A stretch of DNA of 64,000 bases from Microcaldota archaeon (GCA_021818995.1 JAKASP010000001.1:93381-157380), one strand, 5' to 3'; numbered from the stretch's first letter, positions 41,495 to 50,629 are shown. Translations and numbers: made by a program. Notes: generated by a model from the sequence alone, not told the origin.

Positions 41495-42880
41495 ATGAAG
41501 CCGGGCGCGGAGAAGGCCGCAAGGGCGGTCTTCGTGAGGGAGCTGAAGGAGATAAAGCCGACGAAGCAGGAGCTTGAGGAATCTGTATACAGCATAAACA
41601 AGCTCACATCTGCGCTCAAGAAAGTCGTTCCTAAGGACGTGGAGATCCGGGTCGTGGGGTCTGTTGTGCGCGGCACGCAGCTTCGCGGCGAATCGGACGT
41701 TGATGTCTTCCTCCTCTTTCCAAAGAAGTACAAGAGGGAGAGGATAACCAAGGAGGGCCTTGACTACGCGAAGCGCATAGTAAAGGAGAAGGGCGACACC
41801 TACGAGGTAAAGTACGCTGAACATCCGTACGCGAGGCTCTACCTGGGCTCGCTCGGCGTTCGCGCAGACATAGTTCCCGCGTTCAACATAGACAACATAG
41901 AGGACATGAGCACCGCAGTGGACAGGTCGCCGATGCATGCGGACTTCATGAGCAAGCATCTCAGCACTGGTCAGCGAGACGACGTCCGCCTGCTCAAGCA
42001 CCTGCTCAAGGTCCAGGGGCTCTACGGCGCAGAGGTTATCACAAGCGGGTTCTCCGGTTATCTTTGCGAACTGCTCGTGTACCATTACGGCTCGCTAACA
42101 GCGCTGCTCGAAAAGGCCGCGGACTTCCCGCTGCCCATACTCCTCGATCCGAAGAGCAAGGCCTCGCTCAACGACCCCTCGCTAGTGAAGAGGTTCAACT
42201 CGCAGTTCATAGTGATAGACCCGATAGACAGGAACAGGAACGTAGCCGCTGGAGTGTCGCTCGAGACTCTTGCGAGGTTCGTGATGCTCTGCAGGGCGTT
42301 CACCAGGAAGCCGGACATAGGCTTCTTCTACGGAAGGGGCTTCGATTCCGGGAAGGCGCAGGGCCTGCTTGCGAATTTCATCAAGAAGACCGGGCTTGAC
42401 ATGTACGTGATAGAAACGAAAGTTCCTGACAAGAGCGAGGACATCGTCTGGCCGCAGCTTCGCAAAGTAACGGAGCTTGTGGAAGGGCTTGCGCAGAGGT
42501 CCGGTTTCAGCATTTATCTCTCCATGTCGATAATCGTCGGCAGGAAGGGGCTGATGGTCTTCTTCTCGCCGAAGGAGATAATGAAGACGCGCATGCAGAA
42601 GGGGCCCAGCGTATTCATAAGGAAGGCGCAGGAGGCGTTCGTGAAGGCGCACAGCGGCTCGATCGCGATGACCCTGCGGGGCGACACGATCTACGCCCTG
42701 GAGAAGAACGCGCACGAGGACATCGGGCAGTTCATGAAGAGCGCGGCCTCGGGAAAGATAGTCGGGAAGAGGAAGGACGTCGATGTGCGCGGCTCGCGCC
42801 TCTTTGTCAACAGCCTGCCAAAGGAGTACGCCGATGCCGTCTACGCGGAGCTTAACGAGAAGGCGCCGCAGATCTCATAG
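41495..42880 (+). CDS. cca: CCA-adding enzyme, class I (archaeal)
   Basis: 461 residues from ATG 41495. Nucleotidyltransferase motif GSVVRGTQLRGESDVDVFLLF with Gly55-Ser56 and Asp68/Asp70, third carboxylate in VRADIVPAF. The archaeal class I head, neck, body and tail regions follow. It adds CCA to all tRNAs seen here. Its end overlaps the convergent AK6 gene by 6 bases. TATA-like TATTTAAGC at 41459-41467. Confidence 0.95.
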   Translation: MKPGAEKAARAVFVRELKEIKPTKQELEESVYSINKLTSALKKVVPKDVEIRVVGSVVRGTQLRGESDVDVFLLFPKKYKRERITKEGLDYAKRIVKEKGDTYEVKYAEHPYARLYLGSLGVRADIVPAFNIDNIEDMSTAVDRSPMHADFMSKHLSTGQRDDVRLLKHLLKVQGLYGAEVITSGFSGYLCELLVYHYGSLTALLEKAADFPLPILLDPKSKASLNDPSLVKRFNSQFIVIDPIDRNRNVAAGVSLETLARFVMLCRAFTRKPDIGFFYGRGFDSGKAQGLLANFIKKTGLDMYVIETKVPDKSEDIVWPQLRKVTELVEGLAQRSGFSIYLSMSIIVGRKGLMVFFSPKEIMKTRMQKGPSVFIRKAQEAFVKAHSGSIAMTLRGDTIYALEKNAHEDIGQFMKSAASGKIVGKRKDVDVRGSRLFVNSLPKEYADAVYAELNEKAPQIS

Positions 42881-43444
42881 TGCTATCTCCTTCCTGTGCC
42901 TCAGGAGTTTGTCGAACTCCGGAAGCAGATCTATCTCCTTGGCTTTGGGTTTTTTGCCTGAGATGAGCGCTAGCGCGTAGCTTTCCAACTTGCTGTCACC
43001 GGAAAAGGCCTCGAGCACAGTAGCATAGTTCCTCTCCGCGCGTATGCCGCAGTAGTCCGTGGCTTCTGAGACTATGTTCGCCTTGATCTTGCCGTTGGAG
43101 TAGCCGCGATCCTGCATCCTCTTTGCCAGCGTGGCAAGATGTTCCCTTAGTACCAGCGCGCTCGCGCCCCTTATCTTCAGGTCGCAGAGCAGGTGGCTCT
43201 CGATTATCACGTGGCTCTTCCTGCTCGACCTTGCCATGCGCTCTAGCTCGTTCTGCAGTCTCTTCATCTGCACTATCTTGGCGCCGTCCTTAGAGTAGGA
43301 GGTGAAAAACCTTTTCCTGTTAACGACGTCGGTTGCGTGTATAACCTCCGTGTCCCCGATCCTCTTCGCCAGGAGGTTTGAGAATGAGGTCTTTCCCGTG
43401 CCCGGAACCCCGGTTATGACGAGTATGCGCTTGCGTGGTTTCAT
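42875..43444 (-). CDS. Adenylate kinase-like protein, AK6/Fap7 type
   Basis: 189 residues. Walker A TGVPGTGKTS (11-20), then ESHLLCDL and RMQDRGYSNGKIKANIVSEATD, the AK6/hCINAP pattern, which acts in small-subunit rRNA maturation and nucleotide balance. It has a longer C-terminus than the usual about 175 residues. It overlaps the upstream gene by ATGA. Confidence 0.85.
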   Translation of the reverse strand: MKPRKRILVITGVPGTGKTSFSNLLAKRIGDTEVIHATDVVNRKRFFTSYSKDGAKIVQMKRLQNELERMARSSRKSHVIIESHLLCDLKIRGASALVLREHLATLAKRMQDRGYSNGKIKANIVSEATDYCGIRAERNYATVLEAFSGDSKLESYALALISGKKPKAKEIDLLPEFDKLLRHRKEIAL

Positions 43445-44043
43445 TTGGCTGCCCTGGTCTCTATGTCGCTGAGCATGTCGTTGATGAGCGTCCTGCTGTT
43501 CTCGATGCTGAGCACGGGGCTTGCAGGCGGGTTTATCGTAAGCACGTGGTTCTTGGCGCCGGAGAAGATCCAGGAGCCGAGCGTGTACTGCTTGTACGTT
43601 GCCGACACGTCAGCCACGTAGTTCGATGCGTTGACAAGCTTGCCTACGAAGGCCTCGAGGCCGTCATCGTACTTCTCTATGACTATGCTCTCCTCTTTGT
43701 CCGGTACGCGCGATACGAAGAGCGGCTTGATGTACGGCACTCTCGCTGCCGCTGCCTTTGTCGTTATTACCGAGTCTATCTCCCTGTACTGCGCTGTTGC
43801 GCTCTCCATCTCGGATTCGAGCTTAGTCTGCTCGTCCTTGAGGTTGTCGAGAAGCGCGTTGAAGTACGCGTCTGCATCGGACCTTATCCCTGTCAGCGTC
43901 GTGCCCAGGTCCTTCTTCGTCAGGTACCTGTTCGGGTTCATCAGCAGGCTCCTGAGCGATATTCCGCGGCTCTTGCTGACCGTCTCGTCAAGGTCTGATA
44001 CGAAGCCGTCGGTCTGTTCGTCCCACGGGATCTGCTTGGCCAT
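43441..44043 (-). CDS. Hypothetical protein with a central coiled coil
   Basis: 200 residues. Polar N-terminal domain (1-55), a coiled coil at about 60-95 (NALLDNLKDEQTKLESEMESATAQYREIDSV) and a beta-rich C-terminal half. No signal peptide or known motif. Overlaps the AK6 gene (ATGA). Divergent promoters with the DUF357 gene at 44044-44111 show two TATA-like boxes. Confidence 0.6.
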   Translation of the reverse strand: MAKQIPWDEQTDGFVSDLDETVSKSRGISLRSLLMNPNRYLTKKDLGTTLTGIRSDADAYFNALLDNLKDEQTKLESEMESATAQYREIDSVITTKAAAARVPYIKPLFVSRVPDKEESIVIEKYDDGLEAFVGKLVNASNYVADVSATYKQYTLGSWIFSGAKNHVLTINPPASPVLSIENSRTLINDMLSDIETRAAK

Positions 44044-44111
44044 TTTTGCACCGAGATAATCAGCAGCATAGATATAAAATAAGAAAGATATAAACCTTTT
44101 GAGTTGCTTTT

Positions 44112-44348
44112 GTGGAGGAAATTGCCGACAGGATTGCCAAGGACATAAGGAAGTTCAACGAGAACGTGAAGATACTGGATGAGCACAAGCTCGGGCCGAA
44201 GGAGATAGAGGTGATGAGACTGGCGAAGAACTACTGCGACGACGCTGGCTCGTGGCTGGAGAAGAAGGACTACTACACCGCGTTCGCGAGCATCTCTTAT
44301 GCGCACGGCCTCCTGGACACGCTCCTCAAGCTCAACAGCGAAGAATGA
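44112..44348 (+). CDS. DUF357 protein
   Basis: 78 residues from GTG 44112. Two long helices ending in AKNYCDDAGSWLEKKDYYTAFASISYAHGLLDTLL, the DUF357 signature, restricted to archaea; function unknown. Trm1 follows 4 bases later, so the two are cotranscribed. Confidence 0.82.
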   Translation: MEEIADRIAKDIRKFNENVKILDEHKLGPKEIEVMRLAKNYCDDAGSWLEKKDYYTAFASISYAHGLLDTLLKLNSEE

Positions 44349-44352
44349 TCTA

Positions 44353-45447
44353 ATGCGCACAGTCAGGGAAGGCGCCGCAACCCTCAAGGTCGGCAACGGA
44401 GTGTTCTACAACCCAAGGATGAGCAAGCTCAGGGACATATCCGTGATCTTCCTGAAGGCTTCGGGCCTGAGGAAGGCGCGGCTTCTCGACACGACCGCGG
44501 CAACTGGCGTGCGCGGCATAAGATACAAGCTCGAATCACGTGTCGGAGAGGTGACGATGCTTGACATCAACGACTCTGCGTACAGGAATGCGAGATCGAA
44601 CGCAAGGCTCAACAGGATAAGCGCGAGGGTGATGGGCAAAAGCCTGCAGGAGTTCGCGGGTTCGGCGCACGAGGCTTTTGACATAATCGACATAGACCCC
44701 TTCGGCAGCCCTGCGCCGATGGTGCACGACGCCCTCAAGGTATCGCACAACGGCACGCTGCTGATGGTCACGGCCACAGACACTGCCACGCTCTGCGGCG
44801 CCGAGGCATCTGCGTGCCTGCGGATCTACGGCTCGAAGCCGATACACAACGAGCTCTGCCACGAGTCGAGCGTGCGCATACTGCTCTCGTTCATCGCGCG
44901 CGAAGCGGCGCAGTTCAACTTCGGGATAGTGCCTCTGCTGAGCATAGCGGATATGCACTACGTGAGGGTATTCCTCTCTCTTGAGAGGGGCGCGAAGGCC
45001 GCCGCAGAATCTGCTGACACTTCGGGATTCCTCTCCTACTGCGACAGATGCCACAACTTCTCGTTCAAGAAGGGCATCGCGGCGATTGCCGGCACGAAGT
45101 GCGGCAACTGCAAGGCGAAGATGCGCGTTTATGGGCCGATGTGGCTAGGCGACACGCGGGACAAGGCGCTCGTCTCGAAGATGCTCAAGATCTCGGGTTC
45201 GTACCCGCGCGAAAGTCGGGGGCTTTTAGAGACGATAAACGGCGAGCTCGACATCCCCTTCTTCTACTCGATACCCAAGATGACATCGCGGCTCGGGCTC
45301 GGATCTATATCTCCGGACCTTGTGGCCAAGGCGCTGGGCAAGACGCACAGCGTCAGCAGGACCCACTTCGAGAAGGACTCGCTGAAGACCACGGCAAGCG
45401 TCTCGCTGGTGGCTGGCGCTGTAAAGAGATTGGGTGGAAAGAAATAG
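44353..45447 (+). CDS. trm1: tRNA (guanine26-N2)-dimethyltransferase
   Basis: 364 residues from ATG 44353. REGAATLKVGNGVFYNPRM at the N-terminus, SAM site LLDTTAATGVRGIRY (44-58), catalytic DIDPFGSP (113-120), Zn ribbon CDRC...CGNC in the C-terminal half. It makes m2,2G26 in tRNA. Confidence 0.95.
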   Translation: MRTVREGAATLKVGNGVFYNPRMSKLRDISVIFLKASGLRKARLLDTTAATGVRGIRYKLESRVGEVTMLDINDSAYRNARSNARLNRISARVMGKSLQEFAGSAHEAFDIIDIDPFGSPAPMVHDALKVSHNGTLLMVTATDTATLCGAEASACLRIYGSKPIHNELCHESSVRILLSFIAREAAQFNFGIVPLLSIADMHYVRVFLSLERGAKAAAESADTSGFLSYCDRCHNFSFKKGIAAIAGTKCGNCKAKMRVYGPMWLGDTRDKALVSKMLKISGSYPRESRGLLETINGELDIPFFYSIPKMTSRLGLGSISPDLVAKALGKTHSVSRTHFEKDSLKTTASVSLVAGAVKRLGGKK

Positions 45448-45565
45448 GAAAGGAGGCAGCGGTTGGGTGGGTTTGGAAAAAGTAAACGCAACCTCCTACG
45501 AGATAATATGTGAATATTGAGATTTAAATAGCCTCCACTTTTTTTAAATTTACCGCTTACTTTTA

Positions 45566-45579
45566 CGTATTTTGCAAAT
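45566..45579 (+). promoter_or_regulatory. Probable operator of the Lrp-type regulator
   Basis: CGTATTTTGCAAAT lies 16-29 bases upstream of the TATA box of the regulator gene (start 45624) and contains the palindrome ATTTTGCAAAT. A 13/14 identical copy lies upstream of the neighbouring transporter (47930-47943). The 176-base gap here also holds an AGGAGG...CCTCCT inverted repeat (about 45450-45494) after trm1, possibly a terminator. Confidence 0.5.
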
Positions 45580-45594
45580 CTCTCCCTCGAAAGG

Positions 45595-45602
45595 TTTAAA
45601 TT
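45595..45602 (+). promoter_or_regulatory. TATA box of the Lrp-type regulator gene
   Basis: TTTAAATT is centred about 25 bases before the GTG at 45624, which predicts a leaderless mRNA. Confidence 0.5.
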
Positions 45603-45623
45603 GATTCAATCTGAGGCATAAGC

Positions 45624-46625
45624 GTGGAACTCAACAGGCAGGACAAGGCCCTGCTCCAGGAGCTGTGCACCGACTCCAGGGTGAAGACCCTCGCGCTCGC
45701 GAGCAAGCTGCAGTCGTCGAGGTACAAGATCTCCAAGCGGGTCGAGGAGCTGGAGAAGCAGCTCGACATCTACTACACCCTGGACCTTGACTACAAGAAG
45801 CTCGGTTTCAGCACGGTGCACGTCACGTACATCAACTTCATCAAGAAGCCGAGCGAGCGGGCGCTTGAGGAGATACTTGGCAAGATAACTGCTGTGCAAT
45901 TGGCCATCCTTACCAAGGGCGACTTCGAGCTTGTCTGCTTCATCATCACAAAGACGCCGATAGAGTATTCGCAGGTGGAGATCGCGCTGCAGGTCCTTCT
46001 GCAGGCCTACGGGGCGAGCGTGAGGTCGAACGAGGTCACGCTTATGCGCCACGGCTTCATACCGTTGAGCAACGGCCTGATAGAGAAGACGGAGATAGAC
46101 GATACGTACAAGAAGATACTGCTTGCGCTTAACACAAACTCGAGGAGCAAGCTGAGCGACGTCAGCAAGAGCACAGGGATAAGCGAGGACCTGATCCGGT
46201 ACCATCTTGCGAAGATGGAGCGGGAGGGCATCATAAAGAGATACACCGCTATCGTCAGGAACACGAACACCAAGTTCACGGTGATCTATTTTGCAAACTT
46301 CTCGGTTACGGAGAACCTGCAGGGCAGGGTGGACAAGGAAAGGCGGGATACGATCTTCGCCAACGACGAGCGCAGCGTAATCAACGACTTCCAGATGATG
46401 TTCGTCACCACAGGCGCCGAGCAGACATTCAACCTCGCAACCTACATGGACAAGAACTACGGCATGGAGCACAGCGTGCACGCGCACAACAGGATTTATG
46501 CGGCTGACAAGCCGGAGGTGAAGTATGCGTCCGTGGTCAAGACAATAAAGGGCGTGCTGCCTTTCAGGAACATAGACGTCAGGGCGCACTACGACGGCAC
46601 GAACTTCCCGCTAGAGTTCTCTTGA
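45624..46625 (+). CDS. Transcription regulator with two Lrp/AsnC-type units
   Basis: 333 residues from GTG 45624. The first winged helix-turn-helix is at about 5-50 (DKALLQELCTDSRVKTLALASKLQSSRYKISKRVEELE) and the second at about 165-215 (ILLALNTNSRSKLSDVSKSTGISEDLIRYHLAKMEREGII). Each is followed by a RAM-like alpha/beta region. Such double Lrp proteins are archaeal. It probably regulates itself and the EamA transporter that overlaps its 3' end by 15 bases. Confidence 0.8.
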   Translation: MELNRQDKALLQELCTDSRVKTLALASKLQSSRYKISKRVEELEKQLDIYYTLDLDYKKLGFSTVHVTYINFIKKPSERALEEILGKITAVQLAILTKGDFELVCFIITKTPIEYSQVEIALQVLLQAYGASVRSNEVTLMRHGFIPLSNGLIEKTEIDDTYKKILLALNTNSRSKLSDVSKSTGISEDLIRYHLAKMEREGIIKRYTAIVRNTNTKFTVIYFANFSVTENLQGRVDKERRDTIFANDERSVINDFQMMFVTTGAEQTFNLATYMDKNYGMEHSVHAHNRIYAADKPEVKYASVVKTIKGVLPFRNIDVRAHYDGTNFPLEFS

Positions 46626-47864
46626 GCCGCTGATGTGGCCCTTGAACTCGGCGAACTTTTCCTCGACTGCGAGCGGCTTCCCTATTCCTATGAACACGGT
46701 CTTGTTCTCGTCTGTGCCGAGTATGTCTTTTATGAAGTCTATCTCCGCCTTGGCCACCTCCTTGTGCGGCCTCTTGTCGGTAAACACAAAGCAGTCCTCG
46801 CCAGAGTAGCTGAGCTCGCTGGGCTTTACCGCCTTCCCGAAGTCCTTCGTGTCAACGAAGAAAGCCAGAGCCCTGCTCTCGCCCTTTATCCCGTTGTATA
46901 TTATCTCGCTCTTGCTGTTGACGAAGGCGCTGGTCACGTCGAATATCGTCATGTCCCTGTTCTTCGAGATGTAGTTGGAGCTCTTCGGCTGCATCTGCTG
47001 GATCAGTATTCCGAAGGCCACACCGGCCGCAACCACCAGGTAGTAGGGCTCTATCGGGGTGTTGAGGAAGAACGCGCTGAGCAGCATCGTGAAGAATGGG
47101 CTTGCGATAAGGACGTTGCTCGCTACCGATGTCTTGACCCTCCTGAATGAGCCGACGAAGAGGAACCCGAGCAGCACGTTCTGCACCGCGCCGAGTATCA
47201 GCACCGCAAGCGCGGTATTCATCGTGAATCCTGAGAAGGCGATCGATCCTGAGAAGAACGCCAATGGCACGAACACCGCCAGTGCCACCACGTTGTAGGC
47301 GAATACCGAGCTCGTCAGCTCGTAGTTGTACCTCTTCGAGACGCCGGATCCGAAGGCGTCGAAGAAGGCGCCGAGCAGCAGTAGCAGGACGAACGGCAGG
47401 TACTGGACCGGTATGCTTATCGCAGTGCCCCCGATCAGCGTGACTGCGAGGCTTGAGAACCCTACGATGACTCCGAGCGTGTCATACTTCGTCATGCGCT
47501 CGTGCATCAGGACCGGGGCCATCAGTATCAGCATGAGCGGCCATGACCTGTAGATGACTGCGACAAGATCTGCGTTCACGTAGTGCGTGACGTAGCTGAA
47601 GATCAGCGAGAGGGCAACGTAGAGCAGCAACGAGAACGAGAGTATCGCGTAGAGCCCGCTCCTTGTAGTGAAGTAGGTCTTTACCTGATTTAGAGTGCCC
47701 TTTGCGTACGCGATTGCGAAAGATATTATCGTGCCTGCTATCGATACGAGCAGCATAAGCGCGATAGGGTTTATGCCGTTGCCCAGCACGTATGCTATCG
47801 GCGTTATCGCCGTAACCATGAGTGCGCTGAACAGCAGCACGTATCCGTAAAGCTTCATGTCCAT
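46611..47864 (-). CDS. EamA-like transporter with a soluble C-terminal domain
   Basis: 417 residues. Ten hydrophobic helices (1-300) of the DMT/EamA type. Residues about 305-417 are soluble, with an alternating alpha/beta pattern (MTIFDVTSAFVNSKSEIIYNGIKGESRALAFFVDT), not found in standard EamA proteins. Substrate unknown. The TATA-like TTTTAAAG (47888-47895) and the operator copy (47908-47943) are upstream. Confidence 0.75.
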   Translation of the reverse strand: MDMKLYGYVLLFSALMVTAITPIAYVLGNGINPIALMLLVSIAGTIISFAIAYAKGTLNQVKTYFTTRSGLYAILSFSLLLYVALSLIFSYVTHYVNADLVAVIYRSWPLMLILMAPVLMHERMTKYDTLGVIVGFSSLAVTLIGGTAISIPVQYLPFVLLLLLGAFFDAFGSGVSKRYNYELTSSVFAYNVVALAVFVPLAFFSGSIAFSGFTMNTALAVLILGAVQNVLLGFLFVGSFRRVKTSVASNVLIASPFFTMLLSAFFLNTPIEPYYLVVAAGVAFGILIQQMQPKSSNYISKNRDMTIFDVTSAFVNSKSEIIYNGIKGESRALAFFVDTKDFGKAVKPSELSYSGEDCFVFTDKRPHKEVAKAEIDFIKDILGTDENKTVFIGIGKPLAVEEKFAEFKGHISGSREL

Positions 47865-47907
47865 GATCCATCATTAGACGCTAGGGGTTTTAAAGTATTC
47901 CAAAATT

Positions 47908-47943
47908 AGCAAAATATCTGTATAAATTTCGTATTTTGTAAAT
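47908..47943. promoter_or_regulatory. Probable Lrp-type operator upstream of the EamA transporter
   Basis: CGTATTTTGTAAAT (47930-47943) differs by one base from the site at 45566. AGCAAAATATC (47908-47918) is a partial copy in the opposite direction. Both lie upstream of the transporter's TATA box on the minus strand, in the gap after the arcC stop. Confidence 0.45.
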
Positions 47944-47946
47944 GCA

Positions 47947-48813
47947 CTACTTTGTGACCTGCGTGCCGCTGCGCGACGCGAAGACGGCATCGGCTTTCAT
48001 GAGGCTGCCTATGGCCGCGCGTTTCCCTGTTGCGCTGACGAACTCTACGCATGCTCGCACTTTCGGCAGCATGCTGCCAGCCTCGAAGTGCTCGTGCACT
48101 GCTAGCCTACGCAACGCGCTTGCGGTCGTGCGCCGCAGAAGGTGTGAGCGCTTCGTATGGTAGCCGAGGAAGACTCCGTCGACATCCGTGAGTATGAGCA
48201 AGCGGTCTGCCTTGATCCTTATCGCGAGCAGCGCCGAGGCAAGGTCCTTGTCTATAACAGCATCCGCGTATGCGAGCCTGCCGCCCTTCTCTATAACAGC
48301 TATTCCGCCGCCACCTGCGGCTATTGCTATCCGCCCGCTTTCCAACACTTTCTTGATCTCGCCGAGTTCCACTATCCTAACGGGTCTCGGCGAGGGCACA
48401 ACGCGCCTGTAGCCCTTCAGCAGCCTCTTCATCACGAATCCACGCCTTGCCAGTTTCTCAGCCTCTGCTCTTCCATAGAATTCGCCTATCGGCTTCGTGG
48501 GATTGACGAACTCGGCATCGTCCCCGTCCACGACCACCCTTGTGAAGATCACCTTGGCTCCGGTGCCTGTCCTTTTGTCGACGTGAATCAGGCTCTTCCT
48601 TATCTCGCTGCCGATCTCGGCCTGCGTCACCCGGGTCAGCGCCGCGAGGCTCTTCTTCCCGCGCATTGCAAGCCTGCCGACCTGCGGCCCGTTGCCGTGC
48701 GTTATGACTATCTCGTTGCCCCTTGCCGCGAGCTGCGCAATGCTTGCGGAAAGCTTATTAAGCACCTTGCCGCTTTTCAGCGCATTTCCTCCGACGGCAA
48801 CCACGTACCTCAT
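47947..48813 (-). CDS. arcC: Carbamate kinase-like amino-acid kinase
   Basis: 288 residues. VVAVGGNAL (4-12), THGNGPQVG, NPTKPIGEFY, VVPSPRP, IAAGGGGIAV, VIDKDLASALLA, LTDVDGVF and GSMLPKV are in family order. It would interconvert carbamoyl phosphate and ATP. No arginine deiminase or ornithine carbamoyltransferase is adjacent. The following 159-base gap (48814-48972) holds only an AT-rich promoter-like region. Confidence 0.9.
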   Translation of the reverse strand: MRYVVAVGGNALKSGKVLNKLSASIAQLAARGNEIVITHGNGPQVGRLAMRGKKSLAALTRVTQAEIGSEIRKSLIHVDKRTGTGAKVIFTRVVVDGDDAEFVNPTKPIGEFYGRAEAEKLARRGFVMKRLLKGYRRVVPSPRPVRIVELGEIKKVLESGRIAIAAGGGGIAVIEKGGRLAYADAVIDKDLASALLAIRIKADRLLILTDVDGVFLGYHTKRSHLLRRTTASALRRLAVHEHFEAGSMLPKVRACVEFVSATGKRAAIGSLMKADAVFASRSGTQVTK

Positions 48814-48972
48814 AAAAATTCATCGACGACAAGCGTGTATGATATATGATTGTCATATTAAAACATAATTAATAAATACCAGGACAAGCATAAACACAAG
48901 TACAGGGGAAGACGGAACCCAAAAGAACGGCATGTGGGTGTCGGAAGGGTGGGAAACATTCAGGTGGGGAGA

Positions 48973-49338
48973 ATGGACAAAATAGAAGTAGAGGGAGTGC
49001 CAGCTTTCGCGCGCAAAACTGCTGCGAGCGATGGAGCTGAGTACGCGGCCGAAGTGGCGGAGGACAAGGACCTCGTATACCTGATAGAAAACACGTGCAT
49101 ACACTGCAACAGACTGATGAGCAAGAGCGAGGTCAAGATACTGCCGCCGAGCTACATACAGGAACGCGACCAATACGTGAGCGGAGGGGTGGTGAAGCGC
49201 AGGCTTATGTGCCTGCAGTGCTACAACACACTGAGGTCCACGACAAGGGAGAAGGTCAGGTTCGATAGGTTCAGGAGCAGGAACAGGATGCAGCTCGTAA
49301 GGACCGCGATAGTCAGGATGCTGGGCAGCGAGCAGTAG
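48973..49338 (+). CDS. Small zinc-ribbon-like protein, unknown
   Basis: 121 residues from ATG 48973, with AGGTGGGG just upstream. Cys pairs CIHC and CLQC (about residues 42-45 and 81-84) suggest one zinc site; the C-terminus is basic (RFDRFRSRNRMQLVR). Could bind nucleic acid. Not recognised. Confidence 0.6.
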   Translation: MDKIEVEGVPAFARKTAASDGAEYAAEVAEDKDLVYLIENTCIHCNRLMSKSEVKILPPSYIQERDQYVSGGVVKRRLMCLQCYNTLRSTTREKVRFDRFRSRNRMQLVRTAIVRMLGSEQ

Positions 49339-49404
49339 GCCTAGCGGCAAACCGCGAGGCAGAGCTAGACTGCGTACCGACTAATTTTCAGAAAATTTGT
49401 TTGA

Positions 49405-49830
49405 TCAGTGGCGTGCGAGAGCCATCAGTTTCGATTCCAGCTCTTCGAAGGAGGTAGAATTGTCGCATTCCGCAACCCACGGATGGAAAAGATTTTTCTC
49501 GAGCACGAGCGTGTATACGGGCATCTTCCTCTCGTGGTACGCGTAGAAGACCTCCATCGGTGCTCCGAACGTGTATCCCATGTTGAGTATAGCCACAACG
49601 CCGTCTGTTCTGTCGATCAGCCGCAGATCATTGTCACGTATCTCGAGCGCTTGAGACTTGTCTTTTATCCCAGGCACGGCCTCGCCCCTATCGATAGCGA
49701 GTATGTCGGGCCTTGGCACGTCGTAAAACGGGTTCAGCAGGCTCACGCCGGATCTCTTTTCAACGCCGAGTTCCCACTCCCTTATCTCTTTTCTTTTGTC
49801 AAGAGGATGAGCCAGATAAAGTTCGGCCAT
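49405..49830 (-). CDS. Nucleoside 2-deoxyribosyltransferase-like protein
   Basis: 141 residues from ATG 49830. AELYLAHPLDKRKEIREWELGVEK and LRLIDRTDGVVAIL...MGYTFGAPMEVFYAYHERKMPVY follow the NDT/DUF4406 pattern, in which a Rossmann-like fold binds nucleosides. Substrate unknown. It follows the C39-like gene 13 bases downstream. Confidence 0.65.
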   Translation of the reverse strand: MAELYLAHPLDKRKEIREWELGVEKRSGVSLLNPFYDVPRPDILAIDRGEAVPGIKDKSQALEIRDNDLRLIDRTDGVVAILNMGYTFGAPMEVFYAYHERKMPVYTLVLEKNLFHPWVAECDNSTSFEELESKLMALARH

Positions 49831-49843
49831 CTGATCCCTGGCG

Positions 49844-50593
49844 CTACTTCTTGCCGTTCTTCGAATGTACGGCAACCATGTGGTAGTTGTCCTCGAAGCC
49901 AAGAGCCGACTTGAAAGCGTTCGTGTCGAGGGTTATCGTGCTGTCCGAGTAGGGATCGTTGATGTAGAAAGTGTCCTTGTCGTATCCCTTGACCACGACC
50001 CAGTGCGGCATCGAATCAAGGTATGAGTTCACTATGCGCGCGTCTATCAGAACGATGGGTATGTGTCCTGAGGAAAGCGCCTTCTTTATCGAGGTCAGAG
50101 AGACCACGCCGTGGTCCTCCTCTACGCCGGCGTTCTCAGATTTCTGCTTTATCTCGTTGAACGAGGCGGTGAGTGTGTCGAGGTTCACGTTCTCATAAAC
50201 AGCCATCTTCCTCTCATAGCCCTCGTTCTTGGTGTTGCTGACTATGCCGACGTTTGCTCCCCTCTTCGCAAGAGCGTAGGCGAGCCCGTACTTGCTTCCG
50301 TACCAGACGCTGCCGTTTACAGCTTCCTGCCAGATCTCGTACTCGCTCTCCCTCTTGAACTTGAAGCTCGGTGTTATGAACTTTAGAACCATCATCGCGC
50401 ACGCTGCAGAGCTTGTGAAGTCCTCGGTCTGCGGGTAGTGCGGTATGTCGAGAAGAACCTTGTCCTTCAGCCTTGCCTTCTTCAGCTTGCCTATGACAGA
50501 CTGCCTCGGGGCGCTGCGCTTTGCAGACCTGTGCCTCTGGGACTTGGCTCTGCTCGCCTTCGCCTTTCTTGATTTGGTTCTCGTCTTTGCCAT
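49844..50593 (-). CDS. C39-like (Peptidase_C39_2) protein with basic N-terminal tail
   Basis: 249 residues from ATG 50593 (GGTGG 5-6 bases upstream). Residues 1-40 are very basic (Lys/Arg/Ser/Ala-rich). The papain-like domain has IPHYPQTEDFTSSAACAMMVL (catalytic Cys in SAACAMM), PHWVVVKGYDKD (His) and INDPY (Asp). No signal peptide, so it is not a bacteriocin exporter. Substrate unknown. Confidence 0.72.
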   Translation of the reverse strand: MAKTRTKSRKAKASRAKSQRHRSAKRSAPRQSVIGKLKKARLKDKVLLDIPHYPQTEDFTSSAACAMMVLKFITPSFKFKRESEYEIWQEAVNGSVWYGSKYGLAYALAKRGANVGIVSNTKNEGYERKMAVYENVNLDTLTASFNEIKQKSENAGVEEDHGVVSLTSIKKALSSGHIPIVLIDARIVNSYLDSMPHWVVVKGYDKDTFYINDPYSDSTITLDTNAFKSALGFEDNYHMVAVHSKNGKK

Positions 50594-50629
50594 GTTATCC
50601 ACCCTAAGTGCCCTATAATCGCAAAGAGG

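Noticed and set aside
45448-45500. Small RNA gene between trm1 and the Lrp-type regulator
   Set aside because: Only an AGGAGG/CCTCCT inverted repeat is seen, without C/D or other RNA signatures; a terminator or chance is enough.
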